Source of the DNA: Nematostella vectensis
Taxonomy: Eukaryota; Cnidaria; Anthozoa; Actiniaria; Edwardsiidae
Length of the DNA: 64,000 bases
Direction: 5' to 3'
NCBI RefSeq assembly: GCF_932526225.1
Contig: NC_064038.1
Location: 7,067,070 to 7,131,069 of the forward strand
Shown here: one piece after another, positions 40,800-52,000 of the stretch
Layout of the letters: each line of letters opens with the position of its first letter
Numbering within the stretch: position 1 is the first letter of the stretch
Made by a program: the position numbers and the translations under genes
Notes under the pieces: generated by a model
The model's database searches: none
What the model was told of the DNA's origin: nothing
What the model saw: the letters and a program-made list of their open reading frames with translations, nothing else

Positions 40800-43700
40800 G
40801 TTATTTTTAATCAACACTCTAGCGTCATACCCTAAAACTGCAGTTAAAAGAATCGATATTATCAATTTATTGCGTTGAAAGCTTTTTACAGGCCGAAAAT
40901 AGGGTTAGGGAGATATTTCAGATATTCAGATTCGGGATTACTGTGTTTGTAATTTTTAGGACGCGGGTCCCCCTCCCCCTGCGTCATTTTTGTCCTCCAT
41001 TCGCCACAGGAAGACTCTTTCCCGATAAAAAGAGATGCCTGCGGAGGAGGCTAAGTATTGTTTGTATCCCGTACAAACGGTATTGTTTATATCATTTAAC
41101 GTGTGCCACTCGGGGCGCAGTAGTTGGTTGCTCATACAAAACCTTAATATGTGTTTAGGATATTTTTCACGATCTGAGATGTGTACAACTGTCCTAAATC
41201 TTTGAACCCTTCTCGCACAGCTTTATCCACAAAGCCCTGTACATACCATTGTATATTCTATTGTATGTCTCGTCTAATGAGTATGTATAGATTGTTTTTT
41301 TTTTCATGGTTTGAGTCATATTTTAGAACTGTAAATGAAAATACCAATAATATTGAATTAAATGTGATATCTGTTCGAAGACCTTTTTCGATATTTTGAG
41401 TTACAGCACAAGTTGCGAGTGATGCAATTTCTCGCCTAACTTAACGCGAGTCACCCACGAGTTGATGATATGGTCACACATACATCCACCAAGTCAAATG
41501 GCGAATGACAGGACATTGGAAACCTATCCTGCTAGCAGAGCTTTCTCCTGTATCTCTCGCTTAGCAGTTTACTTGCCGATTCGCGAACACTAGCAACAAC
41601 ACAAATAGAGAGAAAACAAGAGAAAAGGGCCTCTGCTAGCAGGGTATTGGAAACCCAATGCACGACTGAAACCTCCCCCTCCCCCCCTCCCTTTTCCCTG
41701 CAATTCGCAATAATGCAGTGGTATGGTACGCAGAACAATTTTATTCGCAATGTTGCGAAGCAGCGCAAAGAATTGCATTGCAAGTTGCGAAAAGAGGATA
41801 TACTAAGCGTAATTTTCTTGCCACTAAGAATTCTAAGAATTGCCTGTTACAGGGCCGCATCCAGCATGAGGCACGTGAGGCACTCGCCTCGGGAAAATTT
41901 TGATGTTTTTTTCACAATTGAAAATTATGAGATAAAACACCCGCTTTTGTTGGATTTATCATCCAATAACTAGCTTTACCTCGGTAAAATTTTGATTCTG
42001 GCTACAGGCCTGAAAGTCATGCATTTTCCGGAAATTGGGTTGGGGAATCTTTGCATATTTGCACGTTATCGTCAAAAAGGAAGATAAGAGACCGTATTTT
42101 TTACCCACTGATCCCTCAACTGGCCTGTTTCGGCCATAAAAACAACGATATCAAGATACTCAGGCGATAGTCCATCTAACTAAAACTGTACAGCTAACTA
42201 AATAAAAGCTCGATTTCCTTTTTTTGACAAACTTCAAATAAAACCAATTTTTTTTAATATGTCTTTTCAGCCCAAAGCCGACCGAATCAATTCCAGAAGA
42301 AAAAAACCCGGCGTAGCAGTGAAAACATTAAAAAATTTCAAATTTAGAAGAGATACCTTGGTGCTTGTGTTTGTGCTGGTCCAGACAGAAACCACATTGG
42401 AATAAATATGTCTCGATATGCCTTGAAATTTTGAAAGTAGAGTATTTATGTAGAAAAAAAATGGTTTCAAAAACTTAAATTAAGTCCCCTTGAATTTGGA
42501 TATTTAAAACTATGTAAATCAAGGAATACTACATCTTTCCGGGAGTGGAGCAAATGATCTTCAAACTCTTCAAGGCATGTAATTTATTCATGCATGGTGC
42601 ATTTACTAAAATGCATACGTAGTAGGGCCAGGAGAATAAGAATCTAAAGAAATCGTGTTGTTTTGTGTATTTGGAAAAATATATATTTCTTAAGTAAACA
42701 GATCGCAGCATCCGCTATCGTTAAACTTTAGTCTTGTAAATCATGAGTCTCCGCCATTTATTCATCCTTAAAAAAGCATCCATTTCCATCGGCTGATTTG
42801 TAAAGCTACTGGAAATTTTTGATTGAATTTTGCATTAAAAAAAGGTAAAATTGCTTTTGAACGGTTGTTTTGCAATTTCATTCAAAAATTTCTCATCCAA
42901 TATTGGATGAGAACAATAACAAAGGGCTGGCTGGCAAGGGCTCTTTAGAAATCGTTTAATAGATGTAGAGGATATAGCGCGTTAGTGTTTTCTATTTCCG
43001 GTGTCGGAAAAGAGACCGGGGTAAACGGTGACTATTACGCACACTCGAAGGCAATCGGGGCTAATCGCAGCCTTAATGACGCACAAGCCGTTACGTTGGG
43101 TAGAAATTAAGGCCCAGTTTTGTAAAATCAATTTCCGATCTTATGAAAGACCATCATTTTGAAAGATGCTAGCATAATAGAGCCACGCGAATGTTGTTTT
43201 TATATTTCATTTTTTTGTGTGGAACATTGCGTGAAAACATACGCCTTGTGCAGAGTTGTGTGGTTTTCTGCGACTAATGGCAACAAGCCGTAAATTGTAC
43301 TTCATCAGTAAAACGACTCTTCACAAGGGATCGGAATCAGTCCATTTTAATGCGGAAGGGAAGATTTGAATAAGGATAAACGTAGAGTTATGTTTCTAAA
43401 TTACTAGTTGTAAAACTATACAGTGTAATGGCCACAAATCATTTCCCAAAATGATGTGCTCTCGCAGTTTCAAGCAACGCTGGCTTATAACTCTGTTGTC
43501 AGAAGTCTGTTTTCTCATGTTTTAATCTGTTGATCAAATGTTTTCAAGCCCACCAAGGACCAGTGGATAAAACAACCTCTTAAGGCGACCCGCCTTTACT
43601 CAAAACGACTGTTCTTTAAAACATCCATCTTCAAAGGGCTCCCATACGATAATCATTTACGCGATCTCTCTAATTCTTTCAAATGCTATTGAAATAAATA

Positions 43701-44988
43701 CCGTAAATTCTGAGTTAAGAATAGACGCTGTTCAACTTAATTGAATAAGCGCAGGCCAACTTAATTAATTATTTTAAAAAATTATAATAATCTTGAAAGA
43801 TCAGCCTAGCCCCCCGACACCACCTTTTCCTTCTTCCCTCTTTCCCATATTCGCATCTCATTTGCCTCTGTCTGGCAGCGGTTGCACCCACCCCTCCCAT
43901 CCCCGATATTTGGCCTAATATTCCCCTTAAATCAAACAGACGAAAACTCCTTAATTGCGGCATTCGGCAAATTATGAATTCGGTGTTTCGGTTACCTTGG
44001 TACTCAGTCGTTGTCGCCGGTTTACGGCTCTTTTGTATTGAAGCGTGTAGCCTCTGGTACCCACGGTATGATGCAATCTACCGACCAATCAGAGAGAAGA
44101 GAAACGCTTGAGTGTTTTTGTCATCCTCGGCATGTTTTTCTTAAATCAAAAACATGATATTTTTTATAAAGCTACAAATAATTTTAACGCTTTAGTCACG
44201 ATAGCTATGGGATTGTCGTAGTGAACTTTCTTTAAATACTGCCATCTTTTTTATCGACTATTACTTACATGATAACATAACCTAAAAAAAAGGTTTATTT
44301 TATGCAATTAAACCTAATTCTATACATATTCAGCCTAATTCATTCCAAAGTATTACTCTATTAATCATCAATAGCATTTTAAGTAACAGAGTCGTCACTC
44401 ATCAAATTTATTTTAGAGTCCAGTCAAAAAGAAATGAAAAATTAAGTCATGTTTCCGGCAGGTGAAATTGGTTTGTCGTGATGACAAAAGAGGGTTCTTC
44501 ACTTGCTCTGTTTATTGTTAAACGGCCAAAAAAAAAAATGTGTAAAAAACACTCTTATCGACAAAATCTGCCCTGGGAAACAAACAAACTAAAATTTTTA
44601 GATACCATGTAATCATGGTACTTTTATTGCAATGGGAAAATTATCACAAAACTAAACACAGATCCGGTTTTCTCTGCGTATCTACTGATTACTTTTATTG
44701 GATAAATTTAGTCCCTTTCTTAGATTCAATATGATATAATATTATTCCATCCTATAAGACGATAATAAAAAATTCATTTTAGACTTATATAGAATATAAG
44801 TCGAAAAGGATTCGCTATCAATATTTTTGCTTTTTGCTTTTTCTATTTTTAATTTGCATAATCGCGTTGTGTGTCTATGCACCTATGCAATATTATTATG
44901 GGTAACATAACATTGTGTTAAACACGATATGAGAACAGCTTTGGTAAACAGGGTCTGTTTGAATTTAAAAGCGACTACTTTTCTTTCA
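40800..44988. other. Intergenic between ClpX and the GPCR; no gene recognised
   Basis: Contains a small inverted repeat around CTGCTAGCAG (41529-41642 region), a half-copy of the palindromic GGTACC element at 44048-44063 (AGCCTCTGGTACCCA), and otherwise AT-rich sequence with short motif-free frames. Confidence 0.45.
41526..41645. repeat. ~120-bp imperfect inverted repeat
   Basis: TCCTGCTAGCAGAGC at about 41528 is matched by CTCTGCTAGCAGGG near 41630-41643, and the adjacent pyrimidine-rich/purine-rich flanks are also roughly complementary. It may be a small foldback element. Confidence 0.45.
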
Positions 44989-46293
44989 TTATGTTCGCTT
45001 TTCGCCCTCCGCTCGAGTAATGTCTGTAAAGTGATCCGTGAGAGCTTTTACATCCTTCCCATTTGTCGCAAAACACAGTTCCAGATTCGTCGGGAAATAG
45101 TTATTTTCGCCGTCATAAACTGAGGGGTGAATTCTTCTAGAATGATATAGCTGGCGGCCAAATATCGGAAAACATATTTTTCCCGATTCTGTCATGTACG
45201 CTAAAGCGTCAGGCTGGTGAGAGTTACTTAAAGTACGGCAGCCCGCACAAGTTACAGTCTCTTGGATAAAACTCCAAATAACCCTGTTTCTGAAAATGTA
45301 AATTGCAGGAAACAAGGAGCGCTTGAGAGTAAAAACAAAATAAACGATTAGGCCAGCGTCGAAACTAACGGGCTGAGTGGTAACAATCGTCCAAATGGTA
45401 ACTCCAAGATAAGGAAAACTGCATAGTGAAAACATCAGAAATAGAATAATCGCCGTTTTGGAAGAGCGTTTATACGCGTCGACGGCAAACCGCTCTGCGC
45501 TGTAGTTTCTCGAGACATAGTTATTGTCAATGTTCACTTTTCCTCTCCCTCTTACCGCTTTCACGATACGATAAAACACATAGTAGGTTACAAGAAATGG
45601 TAAAACGATACTTGCTATTTTAAAAAACGCATTTAGCGTGCGAAATTTTAGAGAGGGTTCGTAGAAGTGCGGGAAAGTAAGACAGCGGCTTGACTCCGTT
45701 TGGGAGATCATGTTCCACGGTGCAGCAGAAATGACGGCTTGTACCCACGACCACAGGATGAGAAAGCGTGCTCTTTGATGGGTCATTAAGCGTCTTAGTC
45801 CCTTGACCAAGGTTACGAAGCGATCAAGAGCTATTCCACACATTGTTAATAGCGCTACGATCTGGAATAGGTCCTCGAATGAGAGCAGTACTCGGCAGAG
45901 GATGTTATTATTATATATCGGTACTCCTAGAATTATGCTCAGCCAAAATGGGAAGTCGAAAATGGATGAAAGCAGGTCTGCAGCGCTGAGATTCACAACT
46001 AGTGTGTTAGTTATTGTCCGCATTTTGAAGTTTCTGAAGAAGGAGAAAATGATAAAAAAGTTCCCAATCAACGCGATGAAAATCGCCAATAACATCAACG
46101 CCGACTTGCCTAGTCCACCGATGTCCGGTACAACTTCAGTAATGTTGTCAGAAATAGAACTTGAGTGATTAGACGAGTTAAAACAGTCCTTGGGCCAGGA
46201 CGAAAGGTTCCCGCTCAATACTTGTAGCGATGTAAAATTATTACATACACTTTCTTCCATGACGGTTTGAGAAAGGTTTGAAGCGATGAACAA
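44989..46293 (-). CDS. Class A (rhodopsin-like) G protein-coupled receptor, intronless
   Basis: 434 residues in one exon. The extracellular N-terminus (about 1-62) has several N-x-S/T sites. Seven hydrophobic segments follow: TM1 about 64-87 with GN (77-78), TM2 95-120 with Asp106 in NLSAADL, TM3 about 133-160 beginning at Cys133 and ending DRF (157-159, the DRY motif), TM4 177-193, ECL2 with Cys204 for the disulfide, TM5 222-243, TM6 290-312 with CSFPY (301-305), and TM7 321-345. The TM7 motif is LFPAIY, so the usual Asn of NPxxY is replaced by Phe338. A cytoplasmic tail with a Cys-containing segment follows. The ligand is not assignable from sequence; peptide or amine receptor-like. Single-exon class A GPCRs are common in cnidarians. 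Confidence 0.85.
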   Translation of the reverse strand: MFIASNLSQTVMEESVCNNFTSLQVLSGNLSSWPKDCFNSSNHSSSISDNITEVVPDIGGLGKSALMLLAIFIALIGNFFIIFSFFRNFKMRTITNTLVVNLSAADLLSSIFDFPFWLSIILGVPIYNNNILCRVLLSFEDLFQIVALLTMCGIALDRFVTLVKGLRRLMTHQRARFLILWSWVQAVISAAPWNMISQTESSRCLTFPHFYEPSLKFRTLNAFFKIASIVLPFLVTYYVFYRIVKAVRGRGKVNIDNNYVSRNYSAERFAVDAYKRSSKTAIILFLMFSLCSFPYLGVTIWTIVTTQPVSFDAGLIVYFVFTLKRSLFPAIYIFRNRVIWSFIQETVTCAGCRTLSNSHQPDALAYMTESGKICFPIFGRQLYHSRRIHPSVYDGENNYFPTNLELCFATNGKDVKALTDHFTDITRAEGEKRT

Positions 46294-47846
46294 GCTCTCA
46301 TTTCCTCAAAGAAAGATCAAAACAAACGGCAAGCTAAATGCACCGGTTGCCGTGTTTTTCGGTATCTACTTCACAGCTTGTGGTTTTGTAGTTTGTGTTA
46401 GGTTAAGAGCTTGGCCATCATTACAGGGGATCTCTTCCTATCGCGCGTTCTGCAGTCAACTGGTCAACTACTGGCTATACAACAGGGATCTCTCCAAGGC
46501 AAATAAGGCGACTACGCATGCGCATACAACACCTGACACTATGTATTTGGTGCAACTTCCTCTTATGTCGAAAACTGTCAATTCGAAGTGCTGTATATTA
46601 GAATATTACCGCGTTAAAGAGAAGGAAATGGAGCAAACGCTTTCAGCAAAATCTAATGAATTGTTTCGCGGATGGAGAGGTTTGAATCAGTGATGATTAT
46701 GTACGATGAATGACGAAAGTGTGGTATCATACAAATACACAATTTACTAGTTTCAAAGCCGTTTGATATCTTCATTTAAAATAAACCCCTCAATCTTAGC
46801 AAAAAGGTCACGTTGAAATGTTTTTTACTTGCTTCAGCTGTGGATATTGCAAACAGAATCCCAGCCATTGCAAAAACTCATTTAGACGGCAAGGCTTTCA
46901 GCTTGGATTAAAAGATAACGCGTAAAGACTTTCTGACCACATTCACCCCAACTGCTTTAATGAATCGCACTTAAAATGGTCGGCGAGCTTTGCAAAAGTC
47001 TGGTCAAACGTTGAACTTGCTGAATTCTGGCTGTATAAATACTTTTAATATCTGAATTAGTCCCCTTAATGTTAACTCAGCTATTTCATGACCATATGAC
47101 TGCTATACATTGTACACCAAATCCAAATAAAATTAAAATTATGAAGAGAGCATCTGTAAATTAATTACGGGTACGGAAAATGTTAATCACAATAATTATC
47201 ACAATATAATAAAAAACAAAATGCAAAATTTCAGTATTTTCAATTTTATTCGTTCAAATTGCAAAAATCCGGTATTTTTTTAAAGGAAAGTGACCTTAAC
47301 TCTTAACCTATAGCTATCAAAGGATTATTTTAATATCAAGGGAATATTTTAATTATTTAAATGACAGTCTTGTTTTTAAAAACAAAACTGAAAAGGGAGA
47401 GAATGCTTCCAGGGCACAACAGCTTAGAATGTGTTATGTCTAGTTATTTTCCCGTTAATATATTTTCCCTCTAGGGAGGGGCACTCCCCCTCCCCCCCCC
47501 CCTACCTACCTGACATAATTGCCACTCCCCACTTTCTGACACCATATGCGCAATATCTCGGATTTTATGTGAGTGCGCCTTTCACTATTAGAGAAGAAAT
47601 GCATTAGGTAATAATTTGGAAAAAAATTGGGAAAATGTACTATAGCGAGGTGCCCATAACCAAATATGGCGCGATGAACCATATATGGATGCTATGATTG
47701 ACAAGCTCGCGAAATCTAAAAATAGCTTTCATGGACGTTATCATGGGCCACGGGGATTCGTTCTCTTATATCATGGTCTCTTGATCCGTCTGAATGTTAA
47801 CACAAAAAGCACCCCCAAAATACACTTTACCCAGGGGCCAAGCGAT
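46294..47846. other. Intergenic, GPCR upstream region
   Basis: A 135-codon plus-strand frame starts just inside the GPCR 5' end and diverges; it has no domain and is not called. The rest is AT-rich without recognisable features. Confidence 0.4.
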
Positions 47847-48190
47847 TGCGACTCTCCCCTCTAGGGTAACTTGACTGCGACTCTCCCCTCTAGGGTAACT
47901 TGACTGCGACTCTCCCCTCTAGGGTAACTTGACTGCGACTTTCCCCTCTAGGGTAACTTGACTGCGACTCTCCCCTCTAGGGTAACTACTGCGACTCTCC
48001 CCTCTAGGGTAACTTGACTGCGACTCTCCCCTCTAGGGTAACTTGACTGCGACTCTCCCCTCTAGGGTAACTTGACTGCGACTCTCCCCTCTAGGGTAAC
48101 TACTGCGACTCTCCCCTCTAGGGTAACTTGACTGCGACTATCCCCTCTAGGGTAACTTGACTGCGACTCTCCCCTCTAGGGTAACTTGAC
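47847..48190. repeat. 29-bp tandem array, 12 copies
   Basis: Units read GACTCTCCCCTCTAGGGTAA CTTGACTGC, with two units lacking three bases (TTG). Every unit has a pyrimidine tract, TAG and then GGTAAC, so a splice-acceptor-like and a donor-like sequence are directly juxtaposed. It lies about 860 bases upstream of the HACD3 start codon. Confidence 0.88.
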
Positions 48191-48301
48191 CCCAGAGCTG
48201 TCGTTAAATGGTCCTTGTCGACAACTTACAAGAATACGAGAGCATGCTTTTCCCCGTACGATACCAGTACTTTGATTTTGAATAACGAGGAACGATGAGG
48301 G

Positions 48302-48331
48302 AGGAGAGGGGGGGGGGGGGGGGGGGGTGGG
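48302..48331. repeat. Poly-G tract
   Basis: About 20 consecutive G within a purine-rich stretch; may form quadruplex or triplex DNA and is likely length-polymorphic. Confidence 0.85.
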
Positions 48332-48501
48332 AGTGAAGAGGTCTTATTACCGCAAAACCGCACAATTTTGAAAATACTGCAACAACGCATACCGCCCAGA
48401 TTGACGAGGTTTTTGAAGCGAATGCGCGACACCCAGGTTTCCCGCTTGATCATCACCTACCTCGGGTAAATCCCGCGCACCGCACGACCAAGAGAGGATA
48501 A

Positions 48502-48798
48502 GATCTTTTATCACGAGCTATAGAATAATTTGACTCCGAAACGAAGTCTAATGTCTTGTTAGTGTCGAATAAAGCACGTATATCTACTTCGACTCGATTC
48601 GCCGTGGTTTCGCCCCACAGCGAGCTCTGTCCCTACGCGCTTGCGATCTTTCAAACGACGCGCTGTGTAATCGTCGCTGCAGCGGCGAAACCATGGCAAA
48701 TACATCCAATCAAAGTAGGAATACGTGCTTATTCAACACTAACAAGACATTAGACTTCTTTTCGGAGTCAAATTATCAACAGCCCGTGATATGATGCT
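48502..48798. mobile_element. ~295-bp foldback element
   Basis: The left arm (about 48508-48590, including AATAATTTGACTCCGAAA and GTCTAATGTCTTGTTAGTGT) is the reverse complement of the right arm (about 48718-48795) with few mismatches. An inner pair, GTGGTTTCGCC with GGCGAAACCATG, extends the hairpin. No coding. Confidence 0.8.
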
Positions 48799-49043
48799 CT
48801 TCATGGCAGGACTAATCGTTTTAATTTTTAACGCAATACCGCTGTTTAAAAAGTAAAATCTCTCATCTCACTGTTTCAAAATATCGCATCGCAGCATGCT
48901 CTCTTATCGCAATAATCGCGTACAAAAAGGCCAATACCGGCATACCGCAACCAACGTCCCACGAGTGAAAAGGTAGAATGTTTAGGAGGCCTGTGTTCTA
49001 ATTTTTTTGGCAGTGCATGCCGGGAAGTGAGCTCTTTCTATCC

Positions 49044-49054
49044 AAAATGGCGGC
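49044..49054 (+). promoter_or_regulatory. YY1-like site overlapping the HACD3 start codon
   Basis: AAAATGGCGGC includes the ATG at 49047-49049. YY1 sites with this core are frequently found at start codons or just after the transcription start of animal housekeeping genes. The context also fits a Kozak sequence (A at -3). Function is inferred. Confidence 0.5.
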
Positions 49055-52000
49055 CAAACTAAAACCGATTGTGAGATGGGCTCAGACAAAAGAGCGGCTT
49101 TATTTAACGCTAGAGCTGTCAGATGTCCAGGTATTGTACACTTTTGAGAGATAATAGTTGTATTTGATACGTTTCTGCAAACTTTTTTTATGATTCTGTG
49201 TATTTTGTCTGTAGTACCCGTCGATAGATTTGACAGAATCGCGGCTTCTTTTCAAAGGTAGGTGGTGTTTTCTATAGTTTCTGAGAACCCAACTGAGGCC
49301 TGGTTTGAAGATGAAGTTAAACTGCCGTTTTGTATTTAACAGGGATTTAATACATAGATTTAGGCGCTGCCTGAAAGCGGAGCCAGCATAAACTTGTGTA
49401 GAACCCCCCTTCCCTGCACTTTCATTATGCATCATGTTCCACCACCCACAAAACAGCACCATATGTAAAACATATAAAGATTGCATGTTCTATAAATACT
49501 GCAATTATTATTAAAATGTGTCCTCCCAATCCTCCTGGGGAATACCTAGAACAAATATGTTTTTTTGTTCTAGGTAAAAAAGTATTTATTGACATTACTA
49601 AGGATATTATTAACTAAACTTTACTTAGACAAGTAGAGTCTTCCTTTATTTCCTTTTTTCCAGATAGAATGCTTATACAGTGAGTTGTTGTTCCTATGTT
49701 TAAATATAAATAGGAAAGGCTTGGGATTTTATTTACCAACTTTGATCACAACACCAGCCACGCCCCTATTGTTTTTTTTGGGACTGTGTCAAATAGACCC
49801 CGTACCCAAGAGAGGATTACAACCTATTATTTAACAAATAGATCTCATTTTTGCATGTGTCTGTCCTCTAATAGATGCACTGATGACATCACAGCGTGTC
49901 ATGAACAAAAAAGTACGCAATGAGACACTTTATAATCTAGTTTTTGGGGAGCGTGCCCACATGCTGACGCCAAGCATGCATGTGTCCTCTAATAACACAT
50001 GAATCTTTGACCAATCAGAGTGCACCATTTATGAGTGTTGTTGTATAATACCTGATATTTAATATTGCCTCGTCTTATTTGTCCAGGATATGGGCATGGT
50101 GCTAAGGGAGAAGACAACTATGAATTGGAGGTTAATTTCCTTGAGCCAATCAACCCAGGGGTAAGCATACAATCATATTTTTTATTGCGTGTTTACCCTG
50201 TTTTCACCTTCACATTTTAAACATCATCAGCTGTGATAATGTCATTGTCTTTGTCTAGGAAAGCAGTCACAAAGTAATGGAGCGGTATGTGGAATTCTCC
50301 ATCGCAAAGCAGAAAGGTAGAGAATTCTTCTGGCAGCGTCTGGTTGATAGTGAAAAAAGGCCAAACTGGTTGAAGATCAATTTTGATCGCTGGAAAAATG
50401 AAGACGATACTGAAGATGAGAAACAAGAGGCAGAAGAGGAGCAAAAACGGCAAATAAGTGTATGTAAAAGACATAAATGCTGTATGATTATCTGTCTGAC
50501 TGTCTGTCCGTCTGTTGTCTGTCTTTTCTTTTATATATTTTCCATTGTTCAAGTAATGCTAGTAAAATGTGAGCTCTTATTTGCCAAGAAGGGCTGGTGA
50601 TTAGTGCATGCCGTTTTCTTTTTTTTGTGCATCTGTCCTCTGATAACCCTAGTTATTTTATAGCATGTCCAGAGCAGCAGTCATGCAGCTCTCCATGATT
50701 TTTTGTATGACACATTTGGTGACATTCTGGAAAAAAATTGGAGGACAGACAGACGTAAAAATGAGATCTGTTTTATTGTAAATCTATGCATCCACCCATT
50801 TGTCTGTCCATTGTGTACACAGTATCTCTACATGTTTTTGGTTGTTTTCTCTTGTCTGGCTGTTTGTCTAGAGATTGCCTTGTCTTCTATAAAATCCAGG
50901 AGCGGATAGGTAGATTATTTATTGTAACTTTGTGACAGTTTACATTGATTTTAGTCCGATAAGGTCTATGGTGACTTTTACAATGCATTACAATTTAAAC
51001 CATAAGGTTCACCAGTGCTTTTCGGGCCTCGGACCAAATGGTAGTCCCGTGTACAATATTATTAAACAGATTGTTGTGCAGTTTATTGGTATTGATTGCA
51101 AAGAAGGATACAAAATACACTTTGTTGATGTCCTCATTTGGTAGGCATTAAACCACATAGCCTTTGTTCAACTTTTCTGTGGGGCATTTTTCTATTTCTA
51201 GGTCATGATTGCTTGCTAAAGGTAGGGGTAGGTCAGTGCCAATAATTTTTGTTACATTTGGTTTTGCAACTCTCACCGATACAAATACACCTAGGCAGTG
51301 AATCTGCACAAGTTAGGGTGTTTCCTAACACATACATTGTGTAAATGCAATATACTCCACTTTATGCTCTGTAATCTATAGACACTTCAATGAAAAAGAT
51401 GCAGCTAAATGGGTTCCTACCCATTATGCACAATAAAGGAATGCTCCATATGGCATCTTTTGCACTTATGTTGCCTGCCCAAAGGGGTGAGGGATAAACT
51501 TCTTAAACCCTCCCCGAGATCCACTACTGAAACTTACATATTTGTATTCTCCTTTATATTCTTCTAGAATATTATTGTTGAACAGAGGTTAAAGAGAGAC
51601 TATGATATGCATGGAGACAGAGTCAAACAAGATGGTTAGTATAAGTTTGTGGGATGTGTGTATAGTATGTTATACAGAGCCAGTGTAGGATTTATTAATA
51701 ATGAATAGTAAGGGCAATGATGATTACTGTTGAATCTGTTGTATCGCGACCTGCATTTTCAAAACATGATTTGCTTAGGATTCCTGTTCCGTCAGTAAAA
51801 CCATTCTGAACCAATCAGAGTCTTGCTTTGTGCACTTTCCTGGCTATCCCCTGGACGAAAACTAGACAGTGTTGCGATAGAAAGCCAGGCAACTGCACTA
51901 GGCAAGAGATGGCAAGTGTCTGATTGGCTTAGAATAATTTGACTGGCAGAACAGAAAATCCCAAAAGTGAAAATGCGGAATCGTGATACAACAGCAATTG

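Noticed and set aside
46286..46693. 135-codon plus-strand frame next to the GPCR
   Set aside because: It has no domain, overlaps the GPCR start antisense, and has no supporting splice or poly(A) evidence.
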